From MPNP01 sp026710155 (GTDB taxonomy: Bacteria > Pseudomonadota > Alphaproteobacteria > Rhodobacterales > Rhodobacteraceae), in NCBI GenBank assembly GCA_965200885.1, contig OZ241737.1, forward strand, positions 434,001-498,000: 64,000 nt of DNA, given 5' to 3'. This document shows positions 51,533 to 60,738 of the stretch, one piece after another. The notes under the pieces are model-generated. The model saw only the letters and a list, made by a program, of their open reading frames with translations, did not search any database and had not been told where the DNA came from. The first letter of the stretch is position 1. Each line of letters begins with the position of its first letter. Made by a program: the position numbers and the translations under genes.

Positions 51533-53962
51533 TTGAAAAGCCAAGCAAATATTGTGGTGATCGGTGGGGGAATAGCCGGGTGTTCTACCCTCTACCATTT
51601 GGGTGTTGAGGGTTGTCGTGATGTAGTCCTTTTGGAAAGGGATACCCTGACTTCTGGAACAACTTGGCATTCAGCAGCACAAGTGACCAGTTTTGGCACC
51701 AACCAAACTATGCTCGGCCTAAAATCGCATTCCATAAAACTCTACAGGGAATTGGCCTGCGATCCATCATATCCTGTCAGCTATAATTATGCTGATGGCG
51801 GTATACGTCTGGCAAGCAAGCAGGATCATCTGGACGGCTATCACCACTTTGTTTCACTGGCAAAAGGGATGGGAATTGATCTTGAAGTTATTGACCCTGA
51901 TGAATGCAAAAGGCGAAATCCGCTCATTTCCACCGAGGGGCTGGTTGGGGGATTGTGGGACCCGCATGATGGTCATATCGACCCGGCTCAATTGTGTCAG
52001 GCATTGGCCTTCAGAGCCAGAAAGAATGGCGCTCAAATTTATCAAAAGACCAAAGTGACAGGCCTGGTTCAGAAAAAGGATGATTCCTGGCTGGTTGAAA
52101 CCAACAAGGGCACAATTCATTGCCAGACGATTGTCAATGCGAGTGGATACCGGGTTAATGAAGTTGCTTCTCTGATGGGGGTTCATCATCCAGTGATATC
52201 CATGGAACACCAATATCTGATTACCGAATCCATTGCCGAAATAGAAATGGCAGGCAAGAGAATTCCCCTTCTCCGTTGCCCGACTGACGATTTCTATTGC
52301 AGACAGGAAAAACAGGGGCTTTTGGTTGGTTTTTATGAACAGGAATGCAAACCCTGGGGACTTGGCGGCATTGACCCGGCTTTTACCAATGATTTGTGCC
52401 CTGATGATCTTGATCGGATTGCCGATGTCTTCGAGAATGCGGTCGGGCGATTACCAGTTCTGGCAAATGCCGGCATACACACGATCGTCAATGGTCCAAT
52501 TACCTATTCGGCTGACGGACTTCCCCTTGTAGGGCCTGTGCCGGGTCGAAGAAACGCCTTTTGCATCGTTGGACTTAGAGCGGGATTGGGTGAAGGCGGG
52601 GGGCACGGATGGTTGCTGGCACAGCAAATCGTGCATGGTGAAGCCTGTTATGATACCTGGTCCTTGGACCCAAGGAGATTCGATCCGCATGCCGATATTG
52701 AATTCACAACCAAAAAAGCCATTGAGGATTACCAAAATGAGTTTCGCTTCCACATGCCTCATGAATACCGGCCCGCTGGCAGGAAACGGCGTCTCACCCA
52801 ACTGACCGAACATTTGGCTAGCCTTGGCGCAATATTAGCACCACTCAATGGTTGGGAGCGGAGTATGGTCTATGCTTCCAATTCAGATTTCAAAATAACT
52901 CCCTCATTTGTAAAAAACGACTTGAATGACCTGATCAGGGATGAGATTCTTCATCTGAACAAAAATGTTGGCATTGCCGAAGTGAACGGGTTCAACCGAA
53001 TTGAAATCACAGGGGTGGGTTTTCAACAGTGGCTTGATCGACTTTCCTGTTCGAAAATACCAGAAGAACATGGGCGAATTGGTCTGTGCTATTTCTTGAA
53101 CCATCATGGTATGGTCAAGTCTGAAGCCACACTGGTAAACATGGGTGATCGCTTTTGGTATGGTTCGGCTGCTGCTTCCGAGATACATGATTGGGATTGG
53201 TTATCAGCCCATCTCCCCAATGATGGTTCAATACAACTGACTTCCCTGACCGAGGAATATCAAATTATATTGCTGGCAGGTCCCAAAGCCCCTGAATTGG
53301 TAAGAAACATCTTGAATACCGAGGTTTTTGCATCCCCCCTACAATGGGGACATGTTAGGGAAGTAAATATTGACGGCGTTGAGATTTACCTCTTTAACCT
53401 GAGTTATTCGGGTGAACTGGCATTCGAACTCCACGTACCAAGTGAAAAACTTCTCGATACCTGGCAGTACATTATGAAGGCAGGTGAAGGCCTTCGAATA
53501 AGGCCTTTTGGAAGTCTGGCAATCGAAAGCATGAGGTTGGAGAAAGGGTACAAGCATTGGAAAGCTGATCTTTTGACTGAATTTGATCCTTATGAATCAG
53601 GTTTGGGCATGTTTGTCCGCAACAAGGAGAACTTTCTAGGCAGGGATGTTTTGTTGCAAAGAACCCAGGAAGGAACAGGAAACAGCTTTATCTTGTTGAA
53701 TATTGATAGCCAGGAGGCTTTTGCACACCCAGGCTCAACAATCTATGGTAATGGTGAAGTTGTTGGAACGGTAACTTCAGGTGACTTTGGATATAGAACG
53801 AATACAAACCTTGCCATGGGCTTTGTAAGGTTGGCAGAAAACGAAGTGGCAAATGTCACATTTGAAATCGATCTCCATAATCAAAGGGCCAGGGCCAGGT
53901 TATTATCCAAACCTCCATTTGATCCAGATAATGTGTTGAGGAAACAAAGTATACTTCGATAG
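51533..53962 (+). CDS. FAD-dependent dimethylglycine/sarcosine dehydrogenase-type enzyme (DAO plus GcvT domains)
   Basis: 809 residues. N-terminal DAO domain with VVIGGGIAGCSTLYHLG (FAD-binding) and TSGTTWHSAAQVTSFG, where the His corresponds to the covalent-FAD position of dimethylglycine dehydrogenase; GLRAGLGEGGGHGWLLAQQ closes the flavin site. The second half is a folate-binding GcvT-like module (LAIESMRLEKGYKHWKADLL; the C-terminal barrel ends GFVRLAE). Such enzymes oxidatively demethylate dimethylglycine or sarcosine and pass the methylene group to tetrahydrofolate. TTG start, GGTGG upstream. The last codons lie in the left copy of a 241-bp direct repeat. Confidence 0.88.
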   Translation: MKSQANIVVIGGGIAGCSTLYHLGVEGCRDVVLLERDTLTSGTTWHSAAQVTSFGTNQTMLGLKSHSIKLYRELACDPSYPVSYNYADGGIRLASKQDHLDGYHHFVSLAKGMGIDLEVIDPDECKRRNPLISTEGLVGGLWDPHDGHIDPAQLCQALAFRARKNGAQIYQKTKVTGLVQKKDDSWLVETNKGTIHCQTIVNASGYRVNEVASLMGVHHPVISMEHQYLITESIAEIEMAGKRIPLLRCPTDDFYCRQEKQGLLVGFYEQECKPWGLGGIDPAFTNDLCPDDLDRIADVFENAVGRLPVLANAGIHTIVNGPITYSADGLPLVGPVPGRRNAFCIVGLRAGLGEGGGHGWLLAQQIVHGEACYDTWSLDPRRFDPHADIEFTTKKAIEDYQNEFRFHMPHEYRPAGRKRRLTQLTEHLASLGAILAPLNGWERSMVYASNSDFKITPSFVKNDLNDLIRDEILHLNKNVGIAEVNGFNRIEITGVGFQQWLDRLSCSKIPEEHGRIGLCYFLNHHGMVKSEATLVNMGDRFWYGSAAASEIHDWDWLSAHLPNDGSIQLTSLTEEYQIILLAGPKAPELVRNILNTEVFASPLQWGHVREVNIDGVEIYLFNLSYSGELAFELHVPSEKLLDTWQYIMKAGEGLRIRPFGSLAIESMRLEKGYKHWKADLLTEFDPYESGLGMFVRNKENFLGRDVLLQRTQEGTGNSFILLNIDSQEAFAHPGSTIYGNGEVVGTVTSGDFGYRTNTNLAMGFVRLAENEVANVTFEIDLHNQRARARLLSKPPFDPDNVLRKQSILR

Positions 53963-54183
53963 ATTTCCACCCAGCTTGATCTGTCTTCAGGTTCTGCCGA
54001 ATAGCTTCTCGATATCTGCCAGTTTCATTTCGATGTAGGTTGGTCTCCCATGGTTGCACTGGCCTGAATGTGGTGTATTTTCCATTTCTCGCAACAATTC
54101 ATTCATTTCCGATATGGTCAACATCCTGCCAGCACGAATGGAGCCATGACAAGACATTCTGCTGATGACCTCGTTTATCTTTT
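53943..54183. repeat. Left copy of a 241-bp direct repeat (mutL 3' end)
   Basis: Matches 63319-63559 without indels at a constant offset of 9,376 bp, with only a handful of substitutions by eye. It spans the last codons of the flavoenzyme gene, the intergenic bases and the mutL 3' end. Confidence 0.93.
53987..54183 (-). pseudogene. mutL: Duplicated 3' fragment of mutL
   Basis: Encodes the last ~65 codons of MutL, including ISRMSCHGSIRAGR and HGRPTYIEMKLADIEKLF, identical but for one or two residues to the intact copy at 63363. It has no start and ends abruptly at 54183, where the island sequence begins. Non-functional by itself. Confidence 0.9.
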
Positions 54184-54871
54184 CACTTGCTTGAAGATGA
54201 CCTCAATGTATAAAGCATAAAGTAACCACTTCGGTATCCCCAACGGTTTTTATTTTCAGGGGAACACCAATCATGCATTCATGCAACCCAAATCTCCATG
54301 ACTATTTCACTTCAAGGCAAAGGACTTTTGAAAGTTTGTGTCTGGTAATTATACCAATACAACTAATTAATAACCGATAGGCTAATCATAATCATATGGT
54401 TTTTGATACCCTTATCTAATTGGAATTTAACCTGGTAACAGCGTCCAATGGTGATTGAGTCTGTGGTTTCAAATTTTACTGGTAGTTGGTTAAGGGCTAT
54501 GAGTCTTTGATTAGTTGTATTGGTATTATAACCTGATACCAACATATTCATTGTCTTTGTAATTTTCTGAATTTCAAATTTAGATTAACATTCCTATTCA
54601 TGTAAACTCCAGTTTTATTGTTAAATTCAGGAAAGCATGAACTTAACAGGAGGTTTTGTTAATGTATTTTTCAGTATGATTACAGGCTTACAGACTCATA
54701 ATATTCTACTTTCAAAGGCGGCCGTTGGCACCGTTTATTCTAACATTATACGAGTAATATGATTGAAAAACCCGATTATTTGTTGTTGATGTCTTTGATC
54801 TAGTTCCTCAAGCCTTGTAGGACTATCTGGAGGGGTAAATCCTGGTTTATCCAATACCTTGATAATTTGGA
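54184..54871. other. Noncoding island edge with a MITE-like element
   Basis: No credible gene between the repeat and the SDR gene. Apart from the inverted-repeat element at 54351-54526, only AT-rich sequence is seen. Confidence 0.4.
54351..54526. repeat. MITE-like 176-bp element with 16-bp terminal inverted repeats
   Basis: ATACCAATACAACTAA (54351-54366) is repeated as its exact reverse complement at 54511-54526. Outside the arms, GGTAATT and TATAACC continue imperfectly. There is no coding inside. Similar in size to the element at 22776-22950 but with a different arm sequence. Confidence 0.5.
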
Positions 54872-55681
54872 TTATTGAATTACAATGCCACCGTCAATCA
54901 TGAGTAATTGCCCTGTCATGTAATCCGATTCAGAACTGGCAAGAAATCCTGCGGTTCCAATAACATCTTCCGGATATGAATATCGTTTCATTAGAATCAT
55001 GGTTTCGGCCAGATTATCCATTGATTCCCCCTCTTTTTTGAATTTGCCTATTGCAACGAGGTCTTTGTCAAGTTGTTTCCATAATTCAGTTCGAACTACA
55101 CCAGGACCATACCCATTGACCGTAATATTATGTTCGACAAGGGCTTTTGCACCACCGTTAATCAATGCAAGGACTGCATGTTTGGAACAGGAGTAGGGTA
55201 TGACATCGTCGAAAGCCTGGCGACTCAAAATGGACCCAACATTGATAATTTTGTAAGGACCGTTTTCCTTACCTTGCTTGATCATTGCTTTTGCTGCTTC
55301 TTGCATGCCTATGAGTACACCGAGAGCATTGACCTTCATAATCATATCCCAATTTTCTTCTGTAACGTCTAGGAACATCAAAGGTTTGTTTATTCCGGCA
55401 TTATTCAACATGACATTTATAGAACCAAAGGATTCTACCGTAGTATCTACAGCGGCTTTCATGTCAGCCCGCTTGGTAACGTCCAATTTTACTGCTACTG
55501 CTGAACCACCTGCCTTATTGATCCTTGCGACAACATCATGACAACCCTCCAAATTGATATCACCAATGCAAACTTTGGCACCTTGGGCGGCATAGTACTC
55601 TGCAATGGCGGCCCCCATTCCTTGGGCTGCTCCGGTAATGAGTACGTGTTTTCCTTTAAGTCGAGTCTCGTGAATGTTCAA
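54872..55681 (-). CDS. Short-chain dehydrogenase/reductase
   Basis: 269 residues, classical SDR. NAD(P)-binding TGAAQGMGAAIAEYY, Asp in GDINLEG (favours NAD), NNAGINKP, the catalytic Ser in NVGSILSRQ, Tyr-x3-Lys in PYSCSKHAVLAL, and the C-terminal YMTGQLLMIDGGIVI. Divergent from a sugar importer with 202 bp between, so it probably oxidises or reduces the imported sugar or polyol. Substrate not predictable. Confidence 0.9.
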   Translation of the reverse strand: MNIHETRLKGKHVLITGAAQGMGAAIAEYYAAQGAKVCIGDINLEGCHDVVARINKAGGSAVAVKLDVTKRADMKAAVDTTVESFGSINVMLNNAGINKPLMFLDVTEENWDMIMKVNALGVLIGMQEAAKAMIKQGKENGPYKIINVGSILSRQAFDDVIPYSCSKHAVLALINGGAKALVEHNITVNGYGPGVVRTELWKQLDKDLVAIGKFKKEGESMDNLAETMILMKRYSYPEDVIGTAGFLASSESDYMTGQLLMIDGGIVIQ

Positions 55682-55766
55682 AATTATTCTCCTAATTAAC
55701 TTTAATCCATTTGCTGCATTGTGAATACAACAATATGAAAATTATAAAATCAAAAAAATAACTGAA

Positions 55767-55797
55767 TTGGACATAAATTATCCAAATTGGCTATAAT
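55767..55797 (+). promoter_or_regulatory. Promoter with palindrome between the SDR and importer genes
   Basis: TTGGAC (55767-55772) and TATAAT (55792-55797) form a sigma70-type promoter with a 19-bp spacer, facing the binding-protein gene. TTGGA...TCCAA (55767-55785) is an inverted repeat over the -35 box, a candidate operator for the regulator encoded at the end of this operon. Confidence 0.45.
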
Positions 55798-55883
55798 TAG
55801 AATTTTTTTTCTTGTCGGTCGAAATAAAATATCTCCAACGCACTAAATTGCGCAATTCATTATGTTTAATGGGGGAAGATATC

Positions 55884-56915
55884 ATGTTAAAAAGATTGTC
55901 ACTAGTATTAGCATTAATAACCGGTTTGGTGATAGGGCTAGTTGGTAATGTAACCTTCGCTTCAGAAAAGGGTACAATCATTTCATTCAACGGGCCAGCT
56001 GGTGAAGCCTATATTGGTCGATTCATAAAGGGCATCAAGGAAACTGCTGCCTTAAAAGGATTTGACATCAAAGTTTTCGAAAACCAGTTCAATCAAGCAG
56101 AACAGGATCAACAAGTTCAACAGGTTCTGGCAGCCGGTCAGCTACCAGATGTATTTATTTGGTGGCCTTCTGATGCAACGGCAGGTCTTGGCTCGCTTCG
56201 TGCCTTGTCAAGAACTGGGGTACCAGTATTGAAAATTAACCAATTACCTAACGATCAGGACAGGGAGTACATTTTTGGTTATGCCGGTCCAGATGACAGG
56301 TTGCGAGCACGCAACGCTGGTTACATGATGCGAGAAGCAGCAGCGCGTAAATTGGCCGAAGGAGGTGAGGGTTTCAATGTTCTTGTCTTATCATATCCAC
56401 ATTCCTATGGCGGATATGGCCTTTCGATCAATGCCTTCAAGGATGCAATTGCTGGATCACCATTGACTGTCATCGGAGATATCGGAGAGGGTTTTGGCCA
56501 AGCTAACGGTTATAAGGGTGCTGCAAAATTGATCGCTGCCAACCGTGATAAAGGTATCCATTTTGTTTACGGCATGGATGATGCCATTCTAACAGGCGGA
56601 ATCCAGGCTTTTGAAGAAGCGGGATATGTTATGGGAGAAGATGTTATTGCCGTTGGTACTGTCTGCAACGGAGACAAACAGCTGATCGAAGAAGGAAAGC
56701 AATTCGGTACTACCCTGCAATCCCCTTTACACGAGGGCCAACTTGCAATCAAGATGGTGGAAGAATATCTCGAGACAGGCAAACTGGCGAATTACATCAA
56801 CTTCACACCAAACCCGGCAGTAACATTGGACAATCTTGAAACCGTAGCACTTCGTGGTTTCGACGGTAAACTATATGGTATTGATGAACTCTGTTCAGGT
56901 GCTTGGGGAGGATAG
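55884..56915 (+). CDS. Sugar ABC transporter periplasmic binding protein (type I)
   Basis: 343 residues with a signal peptide, MLKRLSLVLALITGLVIGLV then GNVTFASEK (cleavage after FAS or nearby). The mature protein is a Peripla_BP_4 binder: ISFNGPAGEAYIGRFIKGIK, DQQVQQVLAAGQLPDVFIWW, VYGMDDAILTGGIQAFEEAG and LQSPLHEGQLAIKMV. ATG 55884 with a G/A-rich GGGGGAAG site 8 nt upstream; the frame is open to 55812. First gene of a four-gene importer on the island. Confidence 0.9.
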   Translation: MLKRLSLVLALITGLVIGLVGNVTFASEKGTIISFNGPAGEAYIGRFIKGIKETAALKGFDIKVFENQFNQAEQDQQVQQVLAAGQLPDVFIWWPSDATAGLGSLRALSRTGVPVLKINQLPNDQDREYIFGYAGPDDRLRARNAGYMMREAAARKLAEGGEGFNVLVLSYPHSYGGYGLSINAFKDAIAGSPLTVIGDIGEGFGQANGYKGAAKLIAANRDKGIHFVYGMDDAILTGGIQAFEEAGYVMGEDVIAVGTVCNGDKQLIEEGKQFGTTLQSPLHEGQLAIKMVEEYLETGKLANYINFTPNPAVTLDNLETVALRGFDGKLYGIDELCSGAWGG

Positions 56916-57031
56916 CACAAGATACAATCATAAAGCAAACAAAGGGGTGGTAATTGACCATCCCTTTGTGCATAATGGAATTTCACTAAATTAATATTTA
57001 GTATGCGGACCTCATAACAGAGAATCTCCTT

Positions 57032-58540
57032 GTGATACTGAAACTATCGGCTATTAATCGGTCATTCGGTGCTATTCAGGCGCTAAAAAAAACAGATTTT
57101 GAAATTGGCGAATCTGAAGTCATGGGGCTGGTTGGAGAAAATGGTGCCGGTAAATCAACGCTGGTGAAGATCATAGGAGGATTTGACGATGGCTATTCAG
57201 GTGAATATACATTGGACGGTGCTCCTGTAAGGTTTTCAAATCCATCGCGGGCAGAAAAAGCAGGAATTGCCATTGCCCAGCAGGAATTAAGTCTCATTCC
57301 TGCAATGTCTGTTGCCGAAAATATATTTCTGGTTGGTGACACCGTACCTTTGTTTTCTACAAAAAAATCCCTCGCATTGAAAGCCAAACCATATTTGGAA
57401 GAGGTGGGGTTAGATAAAGTAGATCCTTCAATTTCTGTCAACCGACTTTCTATTGGTGAACAACAGCTGGTTGAAGTTGCAAGTTTGCTAGCTCACGACC
57501 CAAGAGTATTAATATTGGATGAACCCACGGCAGCATTGGGTGAATCTGATAGCGTACGTATTCTTGAAATGGTTGAGAGACTAGCAGCAAATGGTAAATC
57601 TGTCATTTACGTCAGCCATCGGCTGGATGAAATCTTCAAGATATGTCACCGAATAACCGTTCTAAGGGATGGGATAAGTCAAGAACCACGCAAGGTGTCT
57701 GAATTCAATGTACATTCGCTGGTCGAATCCATGCTAGGCCGAGAACTGGAAAACATGTTTCCTGAAAGAATGGAATTAACAGGTACCGCACCGTTGTTAG
57801 AAGTGTGTGGTTTGTGGCCGGACGCCACGGTCGAACCATTCAACTTTGAAGTTTATCCAGGTGAAATTCTAGGTCTGGCAGGACAATTGGGTAGTGGATC
57901 AGGCGATATTCTTTCCGCTATGGGAGGGGCAAGTGGTACACGTGAGGGTAACATAAGATATAAAGGTAAAGAGTTTTTACCAAAATCACCTAAGGAAGCA
58001 ATTAAGGCGGGTATAGCATATTGCTCAAACGACCGTAAACTAGATGGATTGTTCTTGGGCCGCCCAATCAAGGAAAACCTTACCTCTCCAGCACTTGGTA
58101 GAATATCCACATATGGCATACTTAACAAGGGTTCAGAAGAAAGGCTGGCATTGGGCAATGCCAAAAAGTTTACAGTAGATGTGACCCGTATGGGTACAGA
58201 AGCAGGTTTGTTGTCTGGAGGGAACCAACAGAAAGTTGCATTGGGCAAATGGCTGTCAATTGAACCAAATATCATTTTGGTCAATGAACCAACGCGAGGA
58301 GTGGATGTCGGTGCAAGAGCCGAAATCTATGGTAAACTTCGTGAATTTGCAAATGAGGGTAAGGCTGTTATTTTTGCATCAACCGACATCCAGGAGATTA
58401 CGGGGCTGTCAGACCGTATCATAACTTTCTATCGAGGAATGCAGATAGGTGAGATTGTACTCGAAGATATTTCTGCTACCAAAGTACTTGAACAAATTAC
58501 CCATCCCTTCGGAGTACACCAAGAGGTCAAAACGGCATGA
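57032..58540 (+). CDS. Sugar ABC transporter ATP-binding protein, two domains (RbsA-like)
   Basis: 502 residues, two fused ABC domains. Domain 1: GLVGENGAGKSTLVKIIGG, LSIGEQQLVEVASLL, PRVLILDEPTAALG, VIYVSHRLDE. Domain 2: the degenerate Walker A GLAGQLGSGSGDILSAMGG lacks the usual GK[ST], as in RbsA-type second sites; signature LLSGGNQQKVALGKWL; Walker B NIILVNEPTRGVDVG. GTG start. Overlaps the first permease gene by 4 nt. Confidence 0.92.
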   Translation: MILKLSAINRSFGAIQALKKTDFEIGESEVMGLVGENGAGKSTLVKIIGGFDDGYSGEYTLDGAPVRFSNPSRAEKAGIAIAQQELSLIPAMSVAENIFLVGDTVPLFSTKKSLALKAKPYLEEVGLDKVDPSISVNRLSIGEQQLVEVASLLAHDPRVLILDEPTAALGESDSVRILEMVERLAANGKSVIYVSHRLDEIFKICHRITVLRDGISQEPRKVSEFNVHSLVESMLGRELENMFPERMELTGTAPLLEVCGLWPDATVEPFNFEVYPGEILGLAGQLGSGSGDILSAMGGASGTREGNIRYKGKEFLPKSPKEAIKAGIAYCSNDRKLDGLFLGRPIKENLTSPALGRISTYGILNKGSEERLALGNAKKFTVDVTRMGTEAGLLSGGNQQKVALGKWLSIEPNIILVNEPTRGVDVGARAEIYGKLREFANEGKAVIFASTDIQEITGLSDRIITFYRGMQIGEIVLEDISATKVLEQITHPFGVHQEVKTA

Positions 58541-59562
58541 GCAAAAGGTTAATTGCAAATGCTAGAGTAACAGGTTTAGGATTTGTTGATCGTCTTGTTC
58601 GTGACTATTCTGCCTTGGTGGTTTGTCTTATAGGTTTGTTTCTTGTCGTTTTTATTGTTGGAATGGCAACAGCACCGAATTTTTTAACCATTTTCAATTT
58701 CAAGACAATCATAAGAGATGCGGCGCTTGTTGGAATAATGGCAATCGGTTTGACATTTGTCACCTTATCGGGAAATTTTTTTCTCCTTTCAATGAAGGAG
58801 ACAGCAGCACTTTGTATCATATGCTTTGCGACCTCCATGTCTTCAGGATATGGATTTGAAATATCGTTTCTACTGACTATGGTTTTAGCAATCATTGCTG
58901 GTGCAGCTCAAGGAGCATTGATCGGGATCGGAGGCAATCCAATAGTGGTTACTCTTGGTGCCGCAGGACTATTGTTTGGATTAGGTTCGTGGTGGAGTGA
59001 CAATCTTGTGGTTTCATTTCGTAGACCTCACGGTGCAGAATGGCTTGGAACCGGGTCATTTTTGGGTTTGCCGAATATAACAATTGCCTTCATTTTAATC
59101 GCGATTTCTGCCGAATGTGTTCTTCGTTATACAAATTTTGGCAGACAAGTTTATTTGATTGGTGCGAATAGGGCAGCGGGGAAGGCCACGGGGCATGAAA
59201 ATTTTCCAATGGCGATTAAGGTTTGTATTATTGCATCAGTTTGCTCTGCTTTTGTGGCTATAGCTTTTTCGGCACAAGTATCTAGTGCACATGTCAATTA
59301 TTTCTCTTCGGAATTTGGTTCTTCTGGTGATATGACGATCATGGTTATTGCTACAGTCATGGTTGGAGGAAATTCGATCATGGGAGGATTTGGTTCAACA
59401 CTTCGGACCAGTTCAGGCGCAATATTTATTTCGACAGTTGACAACATGATGGTCCTGCATGGTTTCAACAGCGGCCCCCGAGTTTTGGCCGTCGGACTCA
59501 TGATCGTGTTTTCCATTATCGTGTTCGCACTTGTTCGACGTGGATCCAGGGCTCAGGAATAG
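58537..59562 (+). CDS. Sugar ABC transporter permease 1 (RbsC-like)
   Basis: 341-residue membrane protein with about eight to ten helices. TFVTLSGNFFLLSMKETAAL occupies the position of the family's DLSVGS segment, a diverged version. RQVYLIGANRAAGKATGHEN is the coupling loop; the FALVRRGSRAQE tail is cytoplasmic. ATGA overlap with the ATPase gene; 14 bp before the second permease. Probably forms a heterodimer with it, as in two-permease importers such as the LsrCD type. Confidence 0.88.
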   Translation: MSKRLIANARVTGLGFVDRLVRDYSALVVCLIGLFLVVFIVGMATAPNFLTIFNFKTIIRDAALVGIMAIGLTFVTLSGNFFLLSMKETAALCIICFATSMSSGYGFEISFLLTMVLAIIAGAAQGALIGIGGNPIVVTLGAAGLLFGLGSWWSDNLVVSFRRPHGAEWLGTGSFLGLPNITIAFILIAISAECVLRYTNFGRQVYLIGANRAAGKATGHENFPMAIKVCIIASVCSAFVAIAFSAQVSSAHVNYFSSEFGSSGDMTIMVIATVMVGGNSIMGGFGSTLRTSSGAIFISTVDNMMVLHGFNSGPRVLAVGLMIVFSIIVFALVRRGSRAQE

Positions 59563-59576
59563 GAAGATAGGTTAAA

Positions 59577-60608
59577 GTGAGTAAAATAAAAAATTGGGTT
59601 GTTGAAAATCACGATTTGGCCTTTGCCATATTACTTGCGGTTTGTGTCTATTGTTATTTTGCTTTTACCAATGACCTGTTTGCAACCCACAGAACAACAT
59701 TTGCCATAATGGAACGCTTTGCTGTCCTAGGACTCGTCGGACTTGCCCTCACTTTATGCATCATTGCCGGTGAAATTGATCTTTCGATAGGTTCTAATGC
59801 TGCCTTGGCAGCTGTGATAGTCGTTCGTTTTACCGATAGTCTGGGAGCAGTTACAGCCCTCTTGATAGCAGTTACAATTTCAACTACCATTGGAATTATT
59901 CAAGGCTATTTCATTGCTTACCTTCGTGTACGGGCAATAGTACTTACTGTGGGAACATTGATGTTGCTCAGGGGAGTAGCTTTGTTTGCAGCTCAGGAAA
60001 AAACCGTGATGCTAACGGATTTCAGAGTCCCGGATTTCATTACAACGAAGATGTTCGGTTACTTCTCACCTGCAAGTATTCTTGTGATTATCATGTTTGT
60101 TCTTGTTGGTATATTCATGAACTATACTCGATTTGGTCGTGAAATCTACGCAATTGGTGGTGCCAGAAAGGAAGCACTTGCAGCAGGAGTCAACTTGAAA
60201 CGACCGATGATTATTGTATTTGCAATTTCAGGATTCTGTGCCGGTCTTGGAGGTGTGATTATTGGTCTTAGATCAGGAACAGCCCAGGCTTTGGGGCTGC
60301 AGTATCTGCTTCTTGCCGGTACTGTTGCAGCATTTATTGGAGGTGTATCCATTTTGGGTGGAAAGGGTGGTGTAATCGGTGCAGCAATTGGTACATTGAC
60401 AGTTAACTTCCTGAATACAGGTTTGGTATTTAATGTAACTCCTGCATTTATGGTACAACTTTATCTTGGAGTCCTGCTAATGATTGTCATCATGTTCCAA
60501 ACTGGAAGTAGGGTTTTTGATGAGAATCAACGTCGTAGGCAATTACTTTCTGATGTTGATGCCAGACGCGGCCCGTTACTGGCCCGCCGACAGACCGGAC
60601 CTCCTTGA
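59577..60608 (+). CDS. Sugar ABC transporter permease 2 (RbsC-like)
   Basis: 343 residues, multi-helix. Closer to the family consensus than permease 1: LCIIAGEIDLSIGSNAALAA, VLTVGTLMLLRGVALFA, REIYAIGGARKEALAAGVN and GTVAAFIGGVSILGGKGGVI. GTG start. The C-terminus is Arg-rich and cytoplasmic (DENQRRRQLLSDVDARRGP). Last transport gene before the regulator. Confidence 0.9.
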   Translation: MSKIKNWVVENHDLAFAILLAVCVYCYFAFTNDLFATHRTTFAIMERFAVLGLVGLALTLCIIAGEIDLSIGSNAALAAVIVVRFTDSLGAVTALLIAVTISTTIGIIQGYFIAYLRVRAIVLTVGTLMLLRGVALFAAQEKTVMLTDFRVPDFITTKMFGYFSPASILVIIMFVLVGIFMNYTRFGREIYAIGGARKEALAAGVNLKRPMIIVFAISGFCAGLGGVIIGLRSGTAQALGLQYLLLAGTVAAFIGGVSILGGKGGVIGAAIGTLTVNFLNTGLVFNVTPAFMVQLYLGVLLMIVIMFQTGSRVFDENQRRRQLLSDVDARRGPLLARRQTGPP

Positions 60609-60738
60609 ATACCTTAAAGGATAAATTGAATTGGTTGCGTACTTGGGGCAAAATAGTATTTATTTCTTGCTTTGTATTGGCAGTTTGTAAAATCACGTAA
60701 TTTTCAATTGTGGTTTTTCATGCAAGAGCATTTTTTCA

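Noticed and set aside
54363..54551. 62-residue minus-strand frame inside the 54.35-kb repeat
   Set aside because: It follows the inverted-repeat element and has no start signal; composition looks non-coding.
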